Assembly (NCBI GenBank): GCA_039583875.1
Contig: CM077162.1
Coordinates: forward strand, 110,889,808-110,953,807
Direction: 5' to 3'
Length of the DNA: 64,000 nucleotides
From: Platanthera guangdongensis
Lineage: Eukaryota; Streptophyta; Magnoliopsida; Asparagales; Orchidaceae
The notes under the pieces are model-generated. The model was not told the DNA's origin. It made no database searches and saw only the letters and a program-made list of their open reading frames with translations. Made by a program: the position numbers and the translations under genes. Shown here in pieces: positions 43,860-55,806 of the stretch (position 1 is its first letter; each line of letters starts with the position of its first letter).

Positions 43860-45494
43860 GGTAGATCCTGAATAATATCAAAATGGATCGGGAATCGGGT
43901 AATAACCAATAACAGTAAGTGCCTTGCAAAAGGGAGCTTTGGGTTTCAGCCCATCTTAGTTCCTAGTGCCCTCGAGAACCCTTCGCGGGGTATGCCTTGG
44001 GCAGTCCTGGGATAACCTAAACTGTAGGCAAAAATAAACTACAAGAGCAACTAGCATTACTACGGATTCACTTTCACTCACCTCGATGTCTCGGGATGTT
44101 ATGTTGGGTCACTCGGGCAGTAGGCTTGGTGGTTTTGACGATGGGCAGGTTGGCCCGACGAGCTTTGGCTCGGTTGTTGATTGTGACAGACGGGATGGTC
44201 CGGGGAGCTTTGGCTCGGTAGCTAATAAATAAGGTTGCATGTGCATAAAGTATAAGGTGGTGGGTCTTTGGTATTGTAGGGTCGATGCACCGACACCAAT
44301 ACGTTGACTCGGCAAGTGTGGCTTTATACTTCGCCAAATTAAGTCCGGTGGACCAGCCAGCAAAGAGTACGCAGGAGCTCCGCTTAGTGCACCAGCGTCG
44401 AGGCATGCAATAGGTCTGACTGGTAGTGCAATTACTGGTTTAGAGGTGGGCGAGGCCCAACCCACCGCTTTCGTCTGCCACTACGGAGGTATCCTAGGAG
44501 GTTAGGCTCCATAAAGGGGGAACTAAAGGTCTGTGTGCATAGAGTCAAGTGGGTGTGTTGCGCTTGCATGTTCACGTCATGGTATACTTGCATGTCAAAG
44601 CATCATCATTTCATATAACCCCTGACACCTATTGTATAAAGTGGTATGAGATGCTTTATATAATAGGCCCTGCAAAAAGACCCCCTGATTTATATGCTTG
44701 CATGAGCGTGCTTATAAATTAAGGTTATTATTATTTAGATATATATATATATATATATATGCTTGCTATAAAACCGACACCCTATCGTATAAATTGGTAT
44801 GGGATTATTTATACGATATGGGCCTTGCAGAAGATCCCTTAGCTTATGTGGTTTTATATAAGTTAGGGTTAGGTTTTACTTGTTTAGCTTTCCATGCTTT
44901 TATTACTGCCTCTTATACTTATAGATCTGTTAGACTAGTTCCTTCGTGACTTGCTTTTTGTTCATTCTCCACTTTCAGAGCTTCCCTTTCCTCCTCTCTG
45001 CCCGGTGCCTAGGAGCCATGGGGGAGTGGTAGGGGATGATAGGACTTAGTCTTTTAGACTAATGGTTTTCGAACCACAACATTTTAGGGGACCGTGGAGG
45101 CCAGCATGGAGGAGCATCCCCGGAGGTTGGCACGGTTGAAGATGGGACAGTCTAGCACCGGAGTTCAGATAACTGGGACTCTGAGTCCCGATCATTAGTA
45201 GATTGTTTAGTTTTGCTTCCGCACTGAGTGATATGTAGTGAGGATATTGATGTACCAAGAATGAGCCCTATTTTTAGTGCCTTTATTATTATTTATGTGG
45301 ACTCTCCCTTCATGGAGATTATTTACTATATATATGATTTCTATGGACATGTCTTTTACTCTTTTTCTACTATTCTATGATCGATTTGGCCGACAGTATC
45401 GATGCTTTGTAGTGACGACCTTACCGGACGTGAAGGTGTCACCGCAAAAAGGCGGTTCTAGGCCTAAGACCCCGTGGTCTTGAAAAGAAAAAAA
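43860..45494 (+). other. Degenerate Ty3 LTR-like sequence
   Basis: Phrases resemble the 3' half of the Tekay LTRs (TTTTGCTTCCGCACTGAGTG at about 45211 against the TGCTTCCGCTAGAATG block there). It contains a local duplication around GTATAAAGTGGTATGAG / GTATAAATTGGTATGGG (44635 and 44795) and a short TA repeat (44740-44760). No gene. An ATG followed by GGGTAATAA at 43883 is reminiscent of the Tekay LTR exon but is too weak to call. Confidence 0.35.
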
Positions 45495-45580
45495 AGGGGC
45501 AGTCTTATAGATATCCAAGGATTAAACTCCTCACTTTTATTACTTGAAAGCGATTGGTACACTTGCCGAGAGTGCATCAC
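45495..45580 (+). repeat. Inverted fragment of an Athila/Tat-type LTR end
   Basis: Its reverse complement (TGCACTCTCGGCAAGTGTACC, then TCAAGTAATAAA) resembles the start of the element B LTR at 49702. It therefore lies head-on to the LTR fragment that begins at 45581. Confidence 0.4.
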
Positions 45581-46735
45581 CTAGCAAGTTTAGATAATAT
45601 CCAAAGCATAGAAACAACATCCAAATGAGAGTAAAGAGGAGATTTATAACCCAACGCATGAAGGCTAGCAATGATTCTCGGCCGGAGTCGAAGGTTATCA
45701 GCCTTCGTCTGGGCTCGGTCGGTGGTTGACGTCCGAGGAAGCTTGAAGTGTTGTCACCTACTTCAAAGGTGTTTTACCCATCTTCTTCGAGATTCGTGAA
45801 GGCTGGTAGTCGCCGGAAAGCTCTCCAATGGCAGCGAGAAGGAGCTCCAAATGCTCCACTTGAGACGGAGATGGAGAAAATAGCGGAAGATCTTCGCTTG
45901 TGGTGAAGTTTGGAGGAAGAACGGTGGCCGAAGGAGCTCTCCATGGAGGAGAGAGAAAAAATAGCTGGAGGAAGATTTTCCCGCTTAGAGGAGTGAAAAT
46001 GGCAGAATCGTCCCTGCTCCAGTCAACTCCTGAGCTTAAATACGAGTATGTAAGAAAAATGGTCACGCACGGTTTGGCACACGATCGTGCATTAACCGTG
46101 TGATATTAACTTCTAGGACAAAGCTTGCAGAGGAAGATGAGTTGACACGTGCATTTTACTCGCGCACGGACGCTTCCGCCCGTGCATGAAGGAAAATGCA
46201 CGGGTAACCACAGAGAGCTGAAATTCGCGGCAAGCAAGTGGAACCGTGTGTTTTACCCGTGCATGGGCACTTCTGCCCGTGCGTGTACAAATCGTACGAT
46301 TAACCACAGAGCGCTATAAAACTAGACAGCTATAGTGTGCCTCCTTCGTGCACAGTTCAGAAGAATCTGTGCATGTAGAAATCACATGGGTTGGTCAATA
46401 CTCTAGAGAAATCTGCAGAAAAGTTACGATTTGGTAGAAAGTGTGCGCTAAGGAAACACACGACCGTGCGTTTTCCACAAGTCAGAATTCCTAAATTGGG
46501 GGAAAACTGACCACCTGCACAACAAAAACCATAGCTGGAGAAAAATCTCCCAACACCAATATACAACATAAAATAACCAAATCCGCATGGAGAGTACCCC
46601 AGTACTTACCCCCGACATTCCGGTGCAATTCACAAACCAAAATGTGCTGAAATAGTGCAACAATGGCTAAATGAAGCCCTAATCAAATATACGACTTTTC
46701 CAACTAAAATACTAGTGCACATGCAAGATAATAAG
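45581..46735 (-). repeat. Element B 3' LTR, truncated
   Basis: Matches 50110-51275 with divergence. It lacks the last ~45 nt, including the terminal hairpin. TATA-like CTTAAATA (plus) is at 46035-46042, and a CACG/CGTG-type array lies at about 46060-46460. Confidence 0.8.
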
Positions 46736-47423
46736 CCAAGATTTTAATAATCAACCCTAACGCTGACGATAAAAATATTATAGCTGGCCTATAACTGTGC
46801 AGCAGAGTATAATGGAGGCTTAGGAGAAGGTGGGGTATACAAAGATAAACATGACGGATATGCACACCCAAAATGAGACCGCCCGAAAACACTCACAGCT
46901 ACACGCAATGACAAAAACGTGAAGCGCACCCACACACTTGGACTTTTAACGGTGTGTGCATGCCCATAACGAACATAATACAACAAAATTTCACAACCAT
47001 AAAACCATAAGTCTACAAAAAATTTTTATTCTTTTTTCTTTTATTCCACATTGGGAATTTTCATTTCCATTTCATTTCATTTATTTATTTTTTTTCTTTT
47101 TATTTAACCAAATAACCAAAACGAGCCGAAAACACGGCAACACCACAAGCGGCACAAAGCTCCTGCATAAGAACCACACATAACGGATACAAAACTACAA
47201 TAAAACAAACCAACCAAGCGACCAAATTCGGGTGTGCGAGTAGGAAAGGCTATATGTCTTTGGTAGCGAGGTGTAGGGATGTCAAAGTAAAGGACAGGCT
47301 GAACGGGGATGGAGATCGCCATGGTGGTACAACCACTCCATCCAATTCAAAGGTAGCTCTAGCTTTTCCATCCGGAGGCATCCTTTCCTCACCTGCGGTG
47401 GTTGATAGATCAGCACATGTAAC
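46736..47423 (-). other. Non-coding interior of element B
   Basis: Contains short blocks shared with element A (near 2850 and 3214) and a pyrimidine tract (about 47015-47105) at the equivalent place. No gene supported. Confidence 0.55.
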
Positions 47424-48197
47424 TTATTTTACAGGTTTACACAAATCATTTGGCTCAATATAAGTTTTTGATTCTAATTTATGAATGCTTTCAACAGCTG
47501 TACTGCGCTCCTTAGTCTCAGAAACGTGCCTTTCACTCCGCTCACGGCCTTCGTCATCCACAACTTTCTGCACTCCAAGCAACTCCGCTTTTGTTTCCCC
47601 TTGAGCTATCTTCAGCATTTCTGCTACTTTCACCGCCTTGTCTTCCCCTTTCTGCAGTACACCAGTGTCAACAATAATATGCAAGCCGTCAGATAACATA
47701 ATATTCAAATCCTGCAGTTTTTTGGGTTTATTCGGAATCATAGGGGGAAGGGACAGAAGTAAAGGCGGATCAACCTTGGATGCCAATGTGATGTCGCTCG
47801 CGTTAAACTGCAACGTCGCCCAACTAGCTTTCAGGAAGGGGACCCCCAAGATGGGTTTTGAAGCATTCCCCATTGGTCCTAGTACCTTGAAATCAGTGAC
47901 CACCATAGCCCCGTATAATATCACTTCCACCTCCTTTATCTCACCATCGGTCTTAACTACCGACCCGTCGGCTAGCACGAGTGATTTCCGAACATTCGAC
48001 TCGATTTTTAAATTAAATTTCTCAACATATTGCAAAGCTAGAATGTTGCAAGAAGATCCTGAATCACATAGGGCCACTGTATCTACCTCATTTATTTCAC
48101 ACTTCACGACCACTTCATTTTTAATACACTCATCCATCTCCCCCAACATACTTCCCTTGCTCACGGGGATTTTTTTCCGTGTTGCTCGGGAGGGCAT
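47424..48197 (-). CDS. Athila-like aspartic protease region of element B
   Basis: 257 codons are open on the minus strand. The retropepsin motif is ALCDSGSSCNIL near residue 45, followed by VRKSLVLADGSVVKTDGEI and KPILGVPFLKASWATL, the standard layout of Athila/Tat protease (D-S/T-G, then ILG-P-FL). The usual motif is D-L/S-GA-S; Ser replaces Ala here. The C-terminal third is charged and of unknown role, and the ORF ends without leading into RT. It would mature Gag in particles built with help from another element. It was probably part of a gag-pro reading frame, because no clear start codon is needed at 48197. Confidence 0.75.
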   Translation of the reverse strand: MPSRATRKKIPVSKGSMLGEMDECIKNEVVVKCEINEVDTVALCDSGSSCNILALQYVEKFNLKIESNVRKSLVLADGSVVKTDGEIKEVEVILYGAMVVTDFKVLGPMGNASKPILGVPFLKASWATLQFNASDITLASKVDPPLLLSLPPMIPNKPKKLQDLNIMLSDGLHIIVDTGVLQKGEDKAVKVAEMLKIAQGETKAELLGVQKVVDDEGRERSERHVSETKERSTAVESIHKLESKTYIEPNDLCKPVK

Positions 48198-49603
48198 CGC
48201 GAGTACGTTCAGAGAACATATGGGTCAGTCGCCCCAGCTATGTCTCCAAGTTTCTCATGGAGGCGGTCTGAGTGGCCATGTTGGATTGGGCCATCTCCAC
48301 GAATTTGTTCATCATCTCTTCTAATGTACTCTTTCGTGTCCCCTGTGCTTTCTTATTATAACCCAATTGCGGCGGTTGCGGCTGGCTAGTAGAATCTGGA
48401 GCATCAAACTAATGTTGGCCTCCCTGCCACCTTTGACCACGAGCATATTGGTTCTATGAGAAATTTGGATGATTTCTCGCATTTGGGTTATAAGCATTAT
48501 TATAAGGAGAAGCACGGTTTTGATTATTTGTAAAGTTCACACTCTCGTCAGTAGATATACCTGAGGGATAAGTAAAGGCTTCTCTAGGTGGGCACTCATA
48601 TGTATGATGGTTGGGGTTTGCACAACCCTAGCATGAAATAGCCATCACTAGAGCGGGAGGAGGGGTCGATCTGGTCAGTAACATCATTTCATCCATAGTA
48701 GGATGGCTTGCCTCAGCTTGCGACTGCACCGCATCTACCTCGAACAAATTTCTCGCACCCCAAGGTGTGTTTCTTCCAGCAGTCTAATACGTGCTATGAG
48801 AAGCGGTGTCACGAAGGAGCCGCAAATCCTCGTCGGGAGTCAGGTCATGATAGTGCCTCCAGCCGCCACATCGATCATGGCCCTATAATTAGGCTCAACA
48901 GTAAAATAAAATAGTTCAACCAAATTCCACGGATCACACTCGTGCTGGGTGCATCGATGCTGCAGATCAGCAAATCTCTCCCAGGCCTCAGATAATGTTT
49001 CTTGGTCCAACTGTCGGAAGGCAGCTATCTCCCTTCGGGCGTTCACTATTTTGCCCACTTGGTGGAATTTGGTGAAGAACTTCGAGGAAATTGCCTCCCA
49101 CGTAGTCGAAGTCCCGGGAGTAATAGTGTGGAGCCAGGTTTTCGCCTTGTCCCTTAGCGAAAATGAGAACAACCTTAACTTCACCACGTCATATATAATG
49201 TCATCGTAGAGGAAGGTACCACAGATCTCCGAGAATTCCGCCAGATGGAGCTGCGAATCTCACTTGGCGGGCCCGAAAACTGCGTGTTATTGAGGATCAT
49301 GTTGAGGATGGCGGGCTTTATCTCGAAGTGGTGGTTCACGATGGCCGGGTCGAAACCAAGGTAAACACTTACCACTGTAGGGGTCGTGAAGTCACGCATT
49401 TCCCTAATACGGGGTCGGACCTCCTCCTCATCCTCACCGACCCGTTTACCGAGGCCATTTCCTCCTTGACCTAAATCTTCCATTCTTTCTCTTCTTTCAG
49501 CAGTAGCAGCACGCCGGCGGGCTCGCCTCACTCGTGCAGTTTCAAGATCAACTCCAAGATCTTCACCTCTATCCCTGGGGTTTGGATATGTCATACAACA
49601 CAC
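48198..49603 (-). pseudogene. Gag of element B, broken
   Basis: The N-terminal part (49181-49603) is Arg/Glu-rich. The frame shifts near 49250 into the retrotransposon gag domain (48840-49187: SLRDKAKTWLHTI, TTWEAISSKFFTKFHQ, EAWERFADLQHRCTQHE). Downstream, fragments toward 48320 contain several stops before protease. Confidence 0.72.
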
Positions 49604-49681
49604 AAAAACCGATCAAAATGCCAAAAACACTTGCAACAACTTTTCCAATAGAAAAATATACACAATTATTGCACTACCCGG

Positions 49682-49701
49682 CAACAGCGCCAAAAACTTT
49701 A
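49682..49701 (-). promoter_or_regulatory. Element B primer binding site
   Basis: The minus strand reads TTTTTGGCGCTGTTGCC just inside the LTR, an Athila-type primer site with one change from that of element A. Confidence 0.75.
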
Positions 49702-51315
49702 TGCATTCACGACAAGTGCACCGATCGTCGTCAAGTAATAAACTGGAGGAGTTATCCTCCGAGTATCGAATCTCTCGAGGAGAGTAGATTAGGAGTGTGA
49801 TCTTCCTCATCGGAACATGATTGCAAACGCCACAAAGGTTTGGGGGTTGAGTTTTTGTTTTAGAACAACTAAAATTATTTACGCGGGTCGCCTTCACCGC
49901 TTTGCAATGGTGGAATGCTCTGATGAGTATTAGGGTGTGTGGCCGTAATCGTTGAGAGTCGAAAACACCTTCTCGCCATGCTATCCCCTAACACACATTA
50001 GTGCGGCGTATCACCAAGCAATAACCCAAAGCATGCAAAGGAAATAAAGTCAAACTATGGACAACAACAACATTTACTATAGAAACCGTCATGAACATTG
50101 TGAAGAGTTCCTAGCAAGTTTATCTAACATCCAAAGCACAGAAACAACATCCAAATGAGAGTAAAGAGGAGATTTACAACCCAACGCATGAAGGCTGGCC
50201 ACGATTCTCGGCCGGAGTCGAAGATTGTCGGTCTTTGTCCTGGCTCAGTCGGTGTTTGACGTCCGAGGAATCTTGAAGTGCTATCACCTACTTCAAAAGT
50301 GTTTTCCCCGTCTTCTTCACAATCCATAAAGGTTGGTAGTCGCCGGAAAGCTCTCCAATGGTAGCAAGAAGGAGTTCCAAATGCTCCTCTTGAGATGGAG
50401 ATGAAGAAAACAGCGAAAGAACTTTGCTTGTGGTGAAGTTTGGAGGAAGAATAGTGGTTGGACGAGCTCTCCAAGGAGGAGAGAGGAAAAAATGGTTGGA
50501 TGAAGATTTTCCCGCTCAGAGGAGCGAAAATGGCAGATTCATCCCTGCTCCAGTCAACTACTGAGCTTAAATACGAGTAGGTTAGAAAAATGGTCACGCA
50601 CGGTTCGGTGCACGACCGTGCGTTAACCGTGTGATATTAACTTCCACGACAAAGCTTGCGGAGGAAGATGAGTTGACCCGTGTGTTTTACTCGCGCACGG
50701 ACGCTTCCGCTCGTGTGCGAAGGAAAACGCACGGGTGACCACAAAGCGCTGAAATTCCCGGCAAGCAGCTGGAACCGTGCATTTTACTCCGCACGGGCAC
50801 TTCTGCCCGTGCGTGAATAAATCACACGATTAACCACAGAGTGCTATAAAACTAGATAGCTACAGGAAAACCGTGTGCCTCCTTCGCGCATAGTTCAAAA
50901 GAAACCGTGCATGAAGAAATCGTACGGGTTGGTCAAAACTCCAGAGAAACCTGCAAAAAACGCGTGATTTGGTAGAAAGCGTATGCTAAGGAAACACACG
51001 ACTGTGTGTTTTCCACAAGTCAGAATTCCTGATTTTGGGGGAAAACTGACCACCTGCACAGCAAAAACCATAGTTGGAGCAAAAGCTCCCAGCACTAATA
51101 TACAACATAAAATAACCAAATCCTCATGGAGAGTACCCCAATACTTACCCCTGACATCCTGGTGCAATTCTCAAAACAAAATGGGTCAAAACAGTGCAGC
51201 AATGGCTAAGTGAAGGCCTAATCAAATATACGACATTTCCTACTGAAATAATAGTGCACATACAAGATAATAAGCTAGATGAGTCCGAAAAATCTTATAT
51301 AAATCGGACTCATCA
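49702..51315 (-). repeat. Element B 5' LTR
   Basis: 1614 nt. On the minus strand it starts TGATGAGTCCGA at 51315 and ends GAATGCA at 49702. The hairpin is at 51278-51314 (11-base arms GATGAGTCCGA / TCGGACTCATC). The array of GCACG/CGTGC units is at about 50593-51010, and a TATA-like TATTTAAG (minus, 50566-50573) lies about 20 nt downstream. Confidence 0.85.
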
Positions 51316-53486
51316 GCAACCCATGACCTAATATTTACCCATATGAGATGACTTCCGACTCCTTCGGCTAAAGGCCCCTAAATATTTATCAAGGGTATGA
51401 CATATGAATGATATTAGCCCTTTAGAATTTCATCAATTTTCTAATAGTTTTGGACCATAAATTAAATCATTTAATTAAGCGACCTATGACACTTTGTACA
51501 TGAACTACTATATCCAATGGTCCATGATATCCAAGTAAATTACCTGGAGTTCATCTAGGTTGACAATGACTGTTCACCAAGGATCCTAATTTTTCCATTT
51601 GATTTACCTTTTTTTTTCTATTTATGATTAAATCCATAATTATTCCATTTTCCAAATGCAGTACCTATAATATTCAACCAAAAATTCATGGAAAATTACT
51701 AGTGATCAACATTGCCATAATAATACTCAAGACAGAAATTCATAATCCTAACTAGTGATTTGACCTAAAATAATTGCATGTGAACAATATTACCAAAATG
51801 CCACTACTAAGGTTTTAGCATAATTAGGCATTCAAAAATTCTTAAATAAATATATAGGGGTTTATATCACAGAAATAAGAGATTGTGCATTTTTCCATAA
51901 TTTTCAAATAGTATTACCCCAACTTTTGATTTAATCCCAAAAAGGGCAAAATTGTAAATTTGCTAAATACACAAGATACAACTCTCAAACAAGCTCACAA
52001 CTTTGCCAGAGATGTAAAATGTCCTATTAGAGCTTTTATCAAAATTACTGAATTTTATAAGGTCAATTGCCCTATTTCTCATTTTTATTTCTAAATGAGA
52101 AAAATTTTCCAATAATTCAAATAATGGGATTTCTGATCCCAAAAAAACCAATCTTTCTATGGGAGGTATATCTCATCCCTATGAGCCTCTGTCCAACATC
52201 TCATGGACATGCAGTGATCCAATTGGCTAATTTCACATTTTTATAGTTGGCACACCATTTACAAATCTACCCCCACCATGCATTTTGGATTAGAGGTCCA
52301 AATAGTCTGAAGCTTTTATCATGGTCATATAATGACTCAGTGGCCATGCCACCCAAATTCGGGGGCATTTGGAGAAGGGAATCCCTTATATTCCTTTTAT
52401 TTAATAAATGAAATTTCTATATAAACTTAAAAAAAAACTCCCCCCAAAAAATTTTGATAATTGGGCAGGGACAAAGTCTAACATAGACACATGCATGGCA
52501 AAAATTTCACTGCATGTGGACTTAAGATTTGACTTAGGCATCCATTTAAATTTTTGCCCTACCCTAGGAGCAGTCCTAGGAGAACTTTCCTACAGAGAGC
52601 TACATTGCTCCAAATTACAAGTTTAGAATGTTAAATTAAAGGTGAGACCTAGATCTACCTTTTTCATGTAGATGGTTTTCTCTGAATATATATATCTACA
52701 AGGCCTGAATTAGGAATGAAAAAGTGTTGTTTAAAATATGACAGTAAATTTAATAACCTATAGTTAAATGCACATTAAATGGACGACATCCATTCATATT
52801 TCCCAACTAGCCGTCGGCCTAGAACATCCCGACCTAGAGCACCTTGATCTCCATTTCCCGGTAGTGTGCCGCCGCCACCGCCGGCGAATATCGCCACCAC
52901 CTCCATTGAGGTGATGGCTAGCATTTCCCGACGACATCGCGGCCGGAGGCGGCTCGTCCGGCGAACTCGAGCATGAAGAAAATCTCAGTATTTCTCCCTC
53001 TTCCTCTCATGGAATCGGGGTCAATTGAGCTCGATATCTCTCTTAAAGAACTCGATGGCTAGCATCGAGGGAGGGGAGGAGAAACGGACTTGTAGTCGCG
53101 CTTGGCGACGGGTTTGGTGGAGGCGAGCCATGATCGACACTGTCTCTGGCGAACTAAATTGTTTCCTTATTCTCTGGCTATCTCCTTGCTCTAACTGTTG
53201 ATTTACACACCTCTTAGCTCACTGGAGGTGATGATGGCCTTGGTTTAAGGACTTTGAATAAGGGGAGTGGATGGGAGTAGCGGGGCATGGCTGGTCATCC
53301 TTGAGCATGGTTCCTCCTTGCCGCCACGTGTCACCATAATTTTGGACTACCCAATTATTGCTTTAATTAGGTCTTGATTGAAAGCATCGAGTCCAATAGG
53401 TCAATTGGCACTTATCCTGAACCCGGTTCACCTGATACACTAAACCAGCAAACATATTCTAAAATGAAAATCCTCGAAGTCAAAAG
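51316..53486. other. Unclassified AT-rich sequence, then GC-rich block
   Basis: 51316-52790 is AT-rich and degenerate. 52800-53150 is GC-richer, and nothing in it has a recognisable domain. Part of this is probably the body of the minus-strand LTR that ends at 54259, but I could not place the other LTR edge. Confidence 0.35.
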
Positions 53487-54259
53487 TGTTGAGTGGCGTT
53501 GAGACCACTCAACGCCGTGTTGGTTCCACTCAATGTTAACATCATTCCACTTGTTCTAAGTCAAAAGCGTTGAGTGGCGTTGAGTGATTATAAGTAAAAA
53601 GCGTTGAGTGGCTTTGACACCACTCAACGCCACGTTGAGTGGCGTTGACACCACTCAACGCCGCGTTGAGTGGTGTTGAGACCACTCAACGACAACATCA
53701 TTCTGCATATTCCAAGTAAAAAGTGTTGAGTGGCGTTGAGACCACTCAACGCCAACATCATTCAGCAGATTCCAAGTAACAAGTGTTAAGTGGCATTGAG
53801 ACCACTCAACGTTGCGTTGAGTGTCGTTGAGACCACTCAACACCGACATCATTCCACAGATTCTAAGTGAAAGGCATTGAGTGGCGTTGAGACCACTCAA
53901 CGCCGACATCATTCCATAAATTCTAATTCAAAATCTTTGAGTGGCATGGAGACCACTAAACGTTGTGTTGAGTGGCATTGAGACCACTCAACACCACATT
54001 GAGTGGAGTTGAGACCACTCAATGCCGCATTGAGTGGCATCGAGTGCACTCAATGCTTCGTCGAATGGCGTCGAGACCACTCGACGCCTACAATTTCCAG
54101 AATATTTACTAAGTTCAATTTGTCGAGTGACGTTGAGTCCACTTAACGCACTCGACGCTTTGTCGAATGGCGTCGAGTTCACTCGACACTTCTGGAGCCT
54201 AAATCAATTCTCTTGACTCAAAATGCATGTGGGGGGCCTAGAGCGAAATGGGATGTTAC
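53487..54259 (-). repeat. Minus-strand Tekay-like LTR end with palindrome array
   Basis: The plus strand ends GGGATGTTACA at 54259, so the minus strand starts TGTAACATCCC, as Tekay-type LTRs do. From 53487 to about 54190 it is packed with repeats whose arms GGCGTTGAG and CTCAACGCC are separated by four bases, giving pairs of GTTGAGTGGC / CCACTCAACG. The array occupies the same place (about 70-770 nt from the LTR start) as in the other two Tekay families, but with an unrelated motif. Confidence 0.7.
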
Positions 54260-54305
54260 ACAGGGTTCCCGCACAGGCCAACTGGATAAGGATGCATGAT
54301 GAGCG

Positions 54306-55745
54306 TGTTGGATCCCTAGTATGGATTTGGGCTAAGGTTCACTATTAGGATGTTTTGACCCACCTTGTATAGCCATGGTCAAGTTTGTCAGTCTTAGAGT
54401 TTAGGCAAGTCTTTAGAATTAAGTTTCATGGACCATTCTGCAGTGGACTTCAGGAGAATCAGACTTAGAAAAATTCAGAGTTCAGATTATTAGTTCGAAG
54501 TTCTTCGAACTCAGCTCGACGATCGTCGATCTCAGATCAGCGAACTCAGAGTTCTTTCTCTAAGTTGAGCTCGACGATATTTGAGCTCAGGTCAATGATT
54601 TCTTCCCTCAAGATAGATTCTCAGATCGACGAACTTGGAACTCAGAATTAGCAAGATATTTCCAGATTGATGTTCGTTGAACTCAGGTCGACGAAGACAA
54701 TTTCTCAGCTCGACGAACTTTGAGTTCAGGTCGACGAAATATGTTCTGAGGTCGACGAAATCTATCATTTCAGTATTTCCTTCTTTGCAGTTCATTTCCA
54801 GATTGACCAAGGCTGATTTAATATATTGTTACATATATTGCTCTGAGTAATTAAATGCATATATTCTTATGAATATAGCAGTTCATTGGCATCATTAATT
54901 ACTGGACTTCATATAGTAAAATTCGGCTTAATTACTGGGACAGTTGAGGAATCAAATTAATGCCCTTCTAGCCGTTTGTCCTAGTTCCAAGATTTCAACA
55001 GTCAATCAAGGAGTAAAAAATTAAAATTCAGAAGATATACAAAGAAGAATGATTTTCTATCAAGGACACAAGAGAATCTACTAAGTTATACGGGCAGACA
55101 CAGAAAGTTCCAAGAAATCTGAAAATTCATTCTGTCTTCATCATCAGCAAATCTTCTCCAAGCTTTCAAGAGACATCGAATACAATTAGTCTAAAAAGCT
55201 TGATGGTGATCAACATCAATCTGAAGATCTACACCCTGAAACAATGCTTCTTTATTTCCTGAACTACTCTACATCTCAGGGGGAGCTTTGATAAAAAAGA
55301 TCCACTTTTGTCTTCTTTGTGGTTTAGAGAAAAAGAGAAGATATCATTAACCTTTCTTTCACTGTATAAAGGTTTTATTAACTCCCTTCAAAAGTTTATT
55401 GTTGGTTTTTGGTCACCTGATCAAGAGCCTAAAGGATTGCGAGATCTCCCTGCAAATAGATCCTGTGGTGGCAGTCACCTGATCAAAACCTGCTAGTGGA
55501 TTCCTACCAGGGTGGTAGAAGAGTGGATGTACCCAGTTTGGGGAACCACTATAAAATTTCTTGTGTTGTCTCGTTGCCTTTTTTTCATTTTTGACCTGTG
55601 CTGTGATAGTTTAGCTTTAATCTCTTTGCATAATATTTGCTATCACCTATTTTATAGCTAAATCATATAAATCTATAAAAGGTTTTTTAAGCTTTATTAA
55701 CCCCCCCCCCCCCCGCTCTAAAGCTAATTAGATCTATCCCCTTGA
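54306..55745 (+). repeat. SIRE-like 5' LTR (plus strand)
   Basis: Starts TGTTGGATCCC and parallels the SIRE LTR throughout (CGTCGA-type array at about 54485-54765, GTGGATGTACCCAG block near 55525). It has a run of about 14 C near 55701 where the SIRE LTR has poly-G on the other strand. The end is set by homology, just before CTTTCAATTGG. Confidence 0.8.
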
Positions 55746-55806
55746 CTTTCAATTGGTATCAAAGGATTATCAATTGTCTAAGTCACTTTCAATTGGTATC
55801 AGAGCT
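55746..55806 (+). promoter_or_regulatory. Primer binding site, tandemly duplicated
   Basis: CTTTCAATTGGTATCA occurs twice (about 55746 and 55787). Only the second continues as the full TGGTATCAGAGC. Confidence 0.75.

Larger units (their letters stand above)
45581..51315 (-). mobile_element. Element B: non-autonomous gag-protease Athila/Tat-like element
   Basis: The right LTR is complete (49702-51315); the left LTR copy (45581-46735) is truncated at both ends. The interior encodes, on the minus strand, a broken gag and an open protease. No RT or integrase exists between the LTRs. The primer site (TTTTTGGCGCTGTTGCCGGG, minus) abuts the right LTR. Parts of the interior match element A, so A and B are relatives at different stages of gene loss. 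The edge near 46735 shows a deletion of the LTR start, the polypurine tract and part of the interior. Confidence 0.82.

Noticed and set aside
44698..44949. 83-codon ORF with a run of Tyr-Ile
   Set aside because: Generated by a TA dinucleotide repeat in degenerate LTR-like sequence.
42620..45480. Possible host gene between elements
   Set aside because: No ORF with a recognisable domain or conserved splice pattern; phrases resemble decayed Tekay-type LTR.
51278..51315. Possible microRNA precursor hairpin
   Set aside because: Arms of 9-11 bp are far too short for a plant miRNA precursor; interpreted as an LTR-tip structure.
53655..54182. Minus-strand ORFs reading as repeated VEWSQ units
   Set aside because: Direct translation of the GGCGTTGAG/CTCAACGCC array; not a repeat protein.
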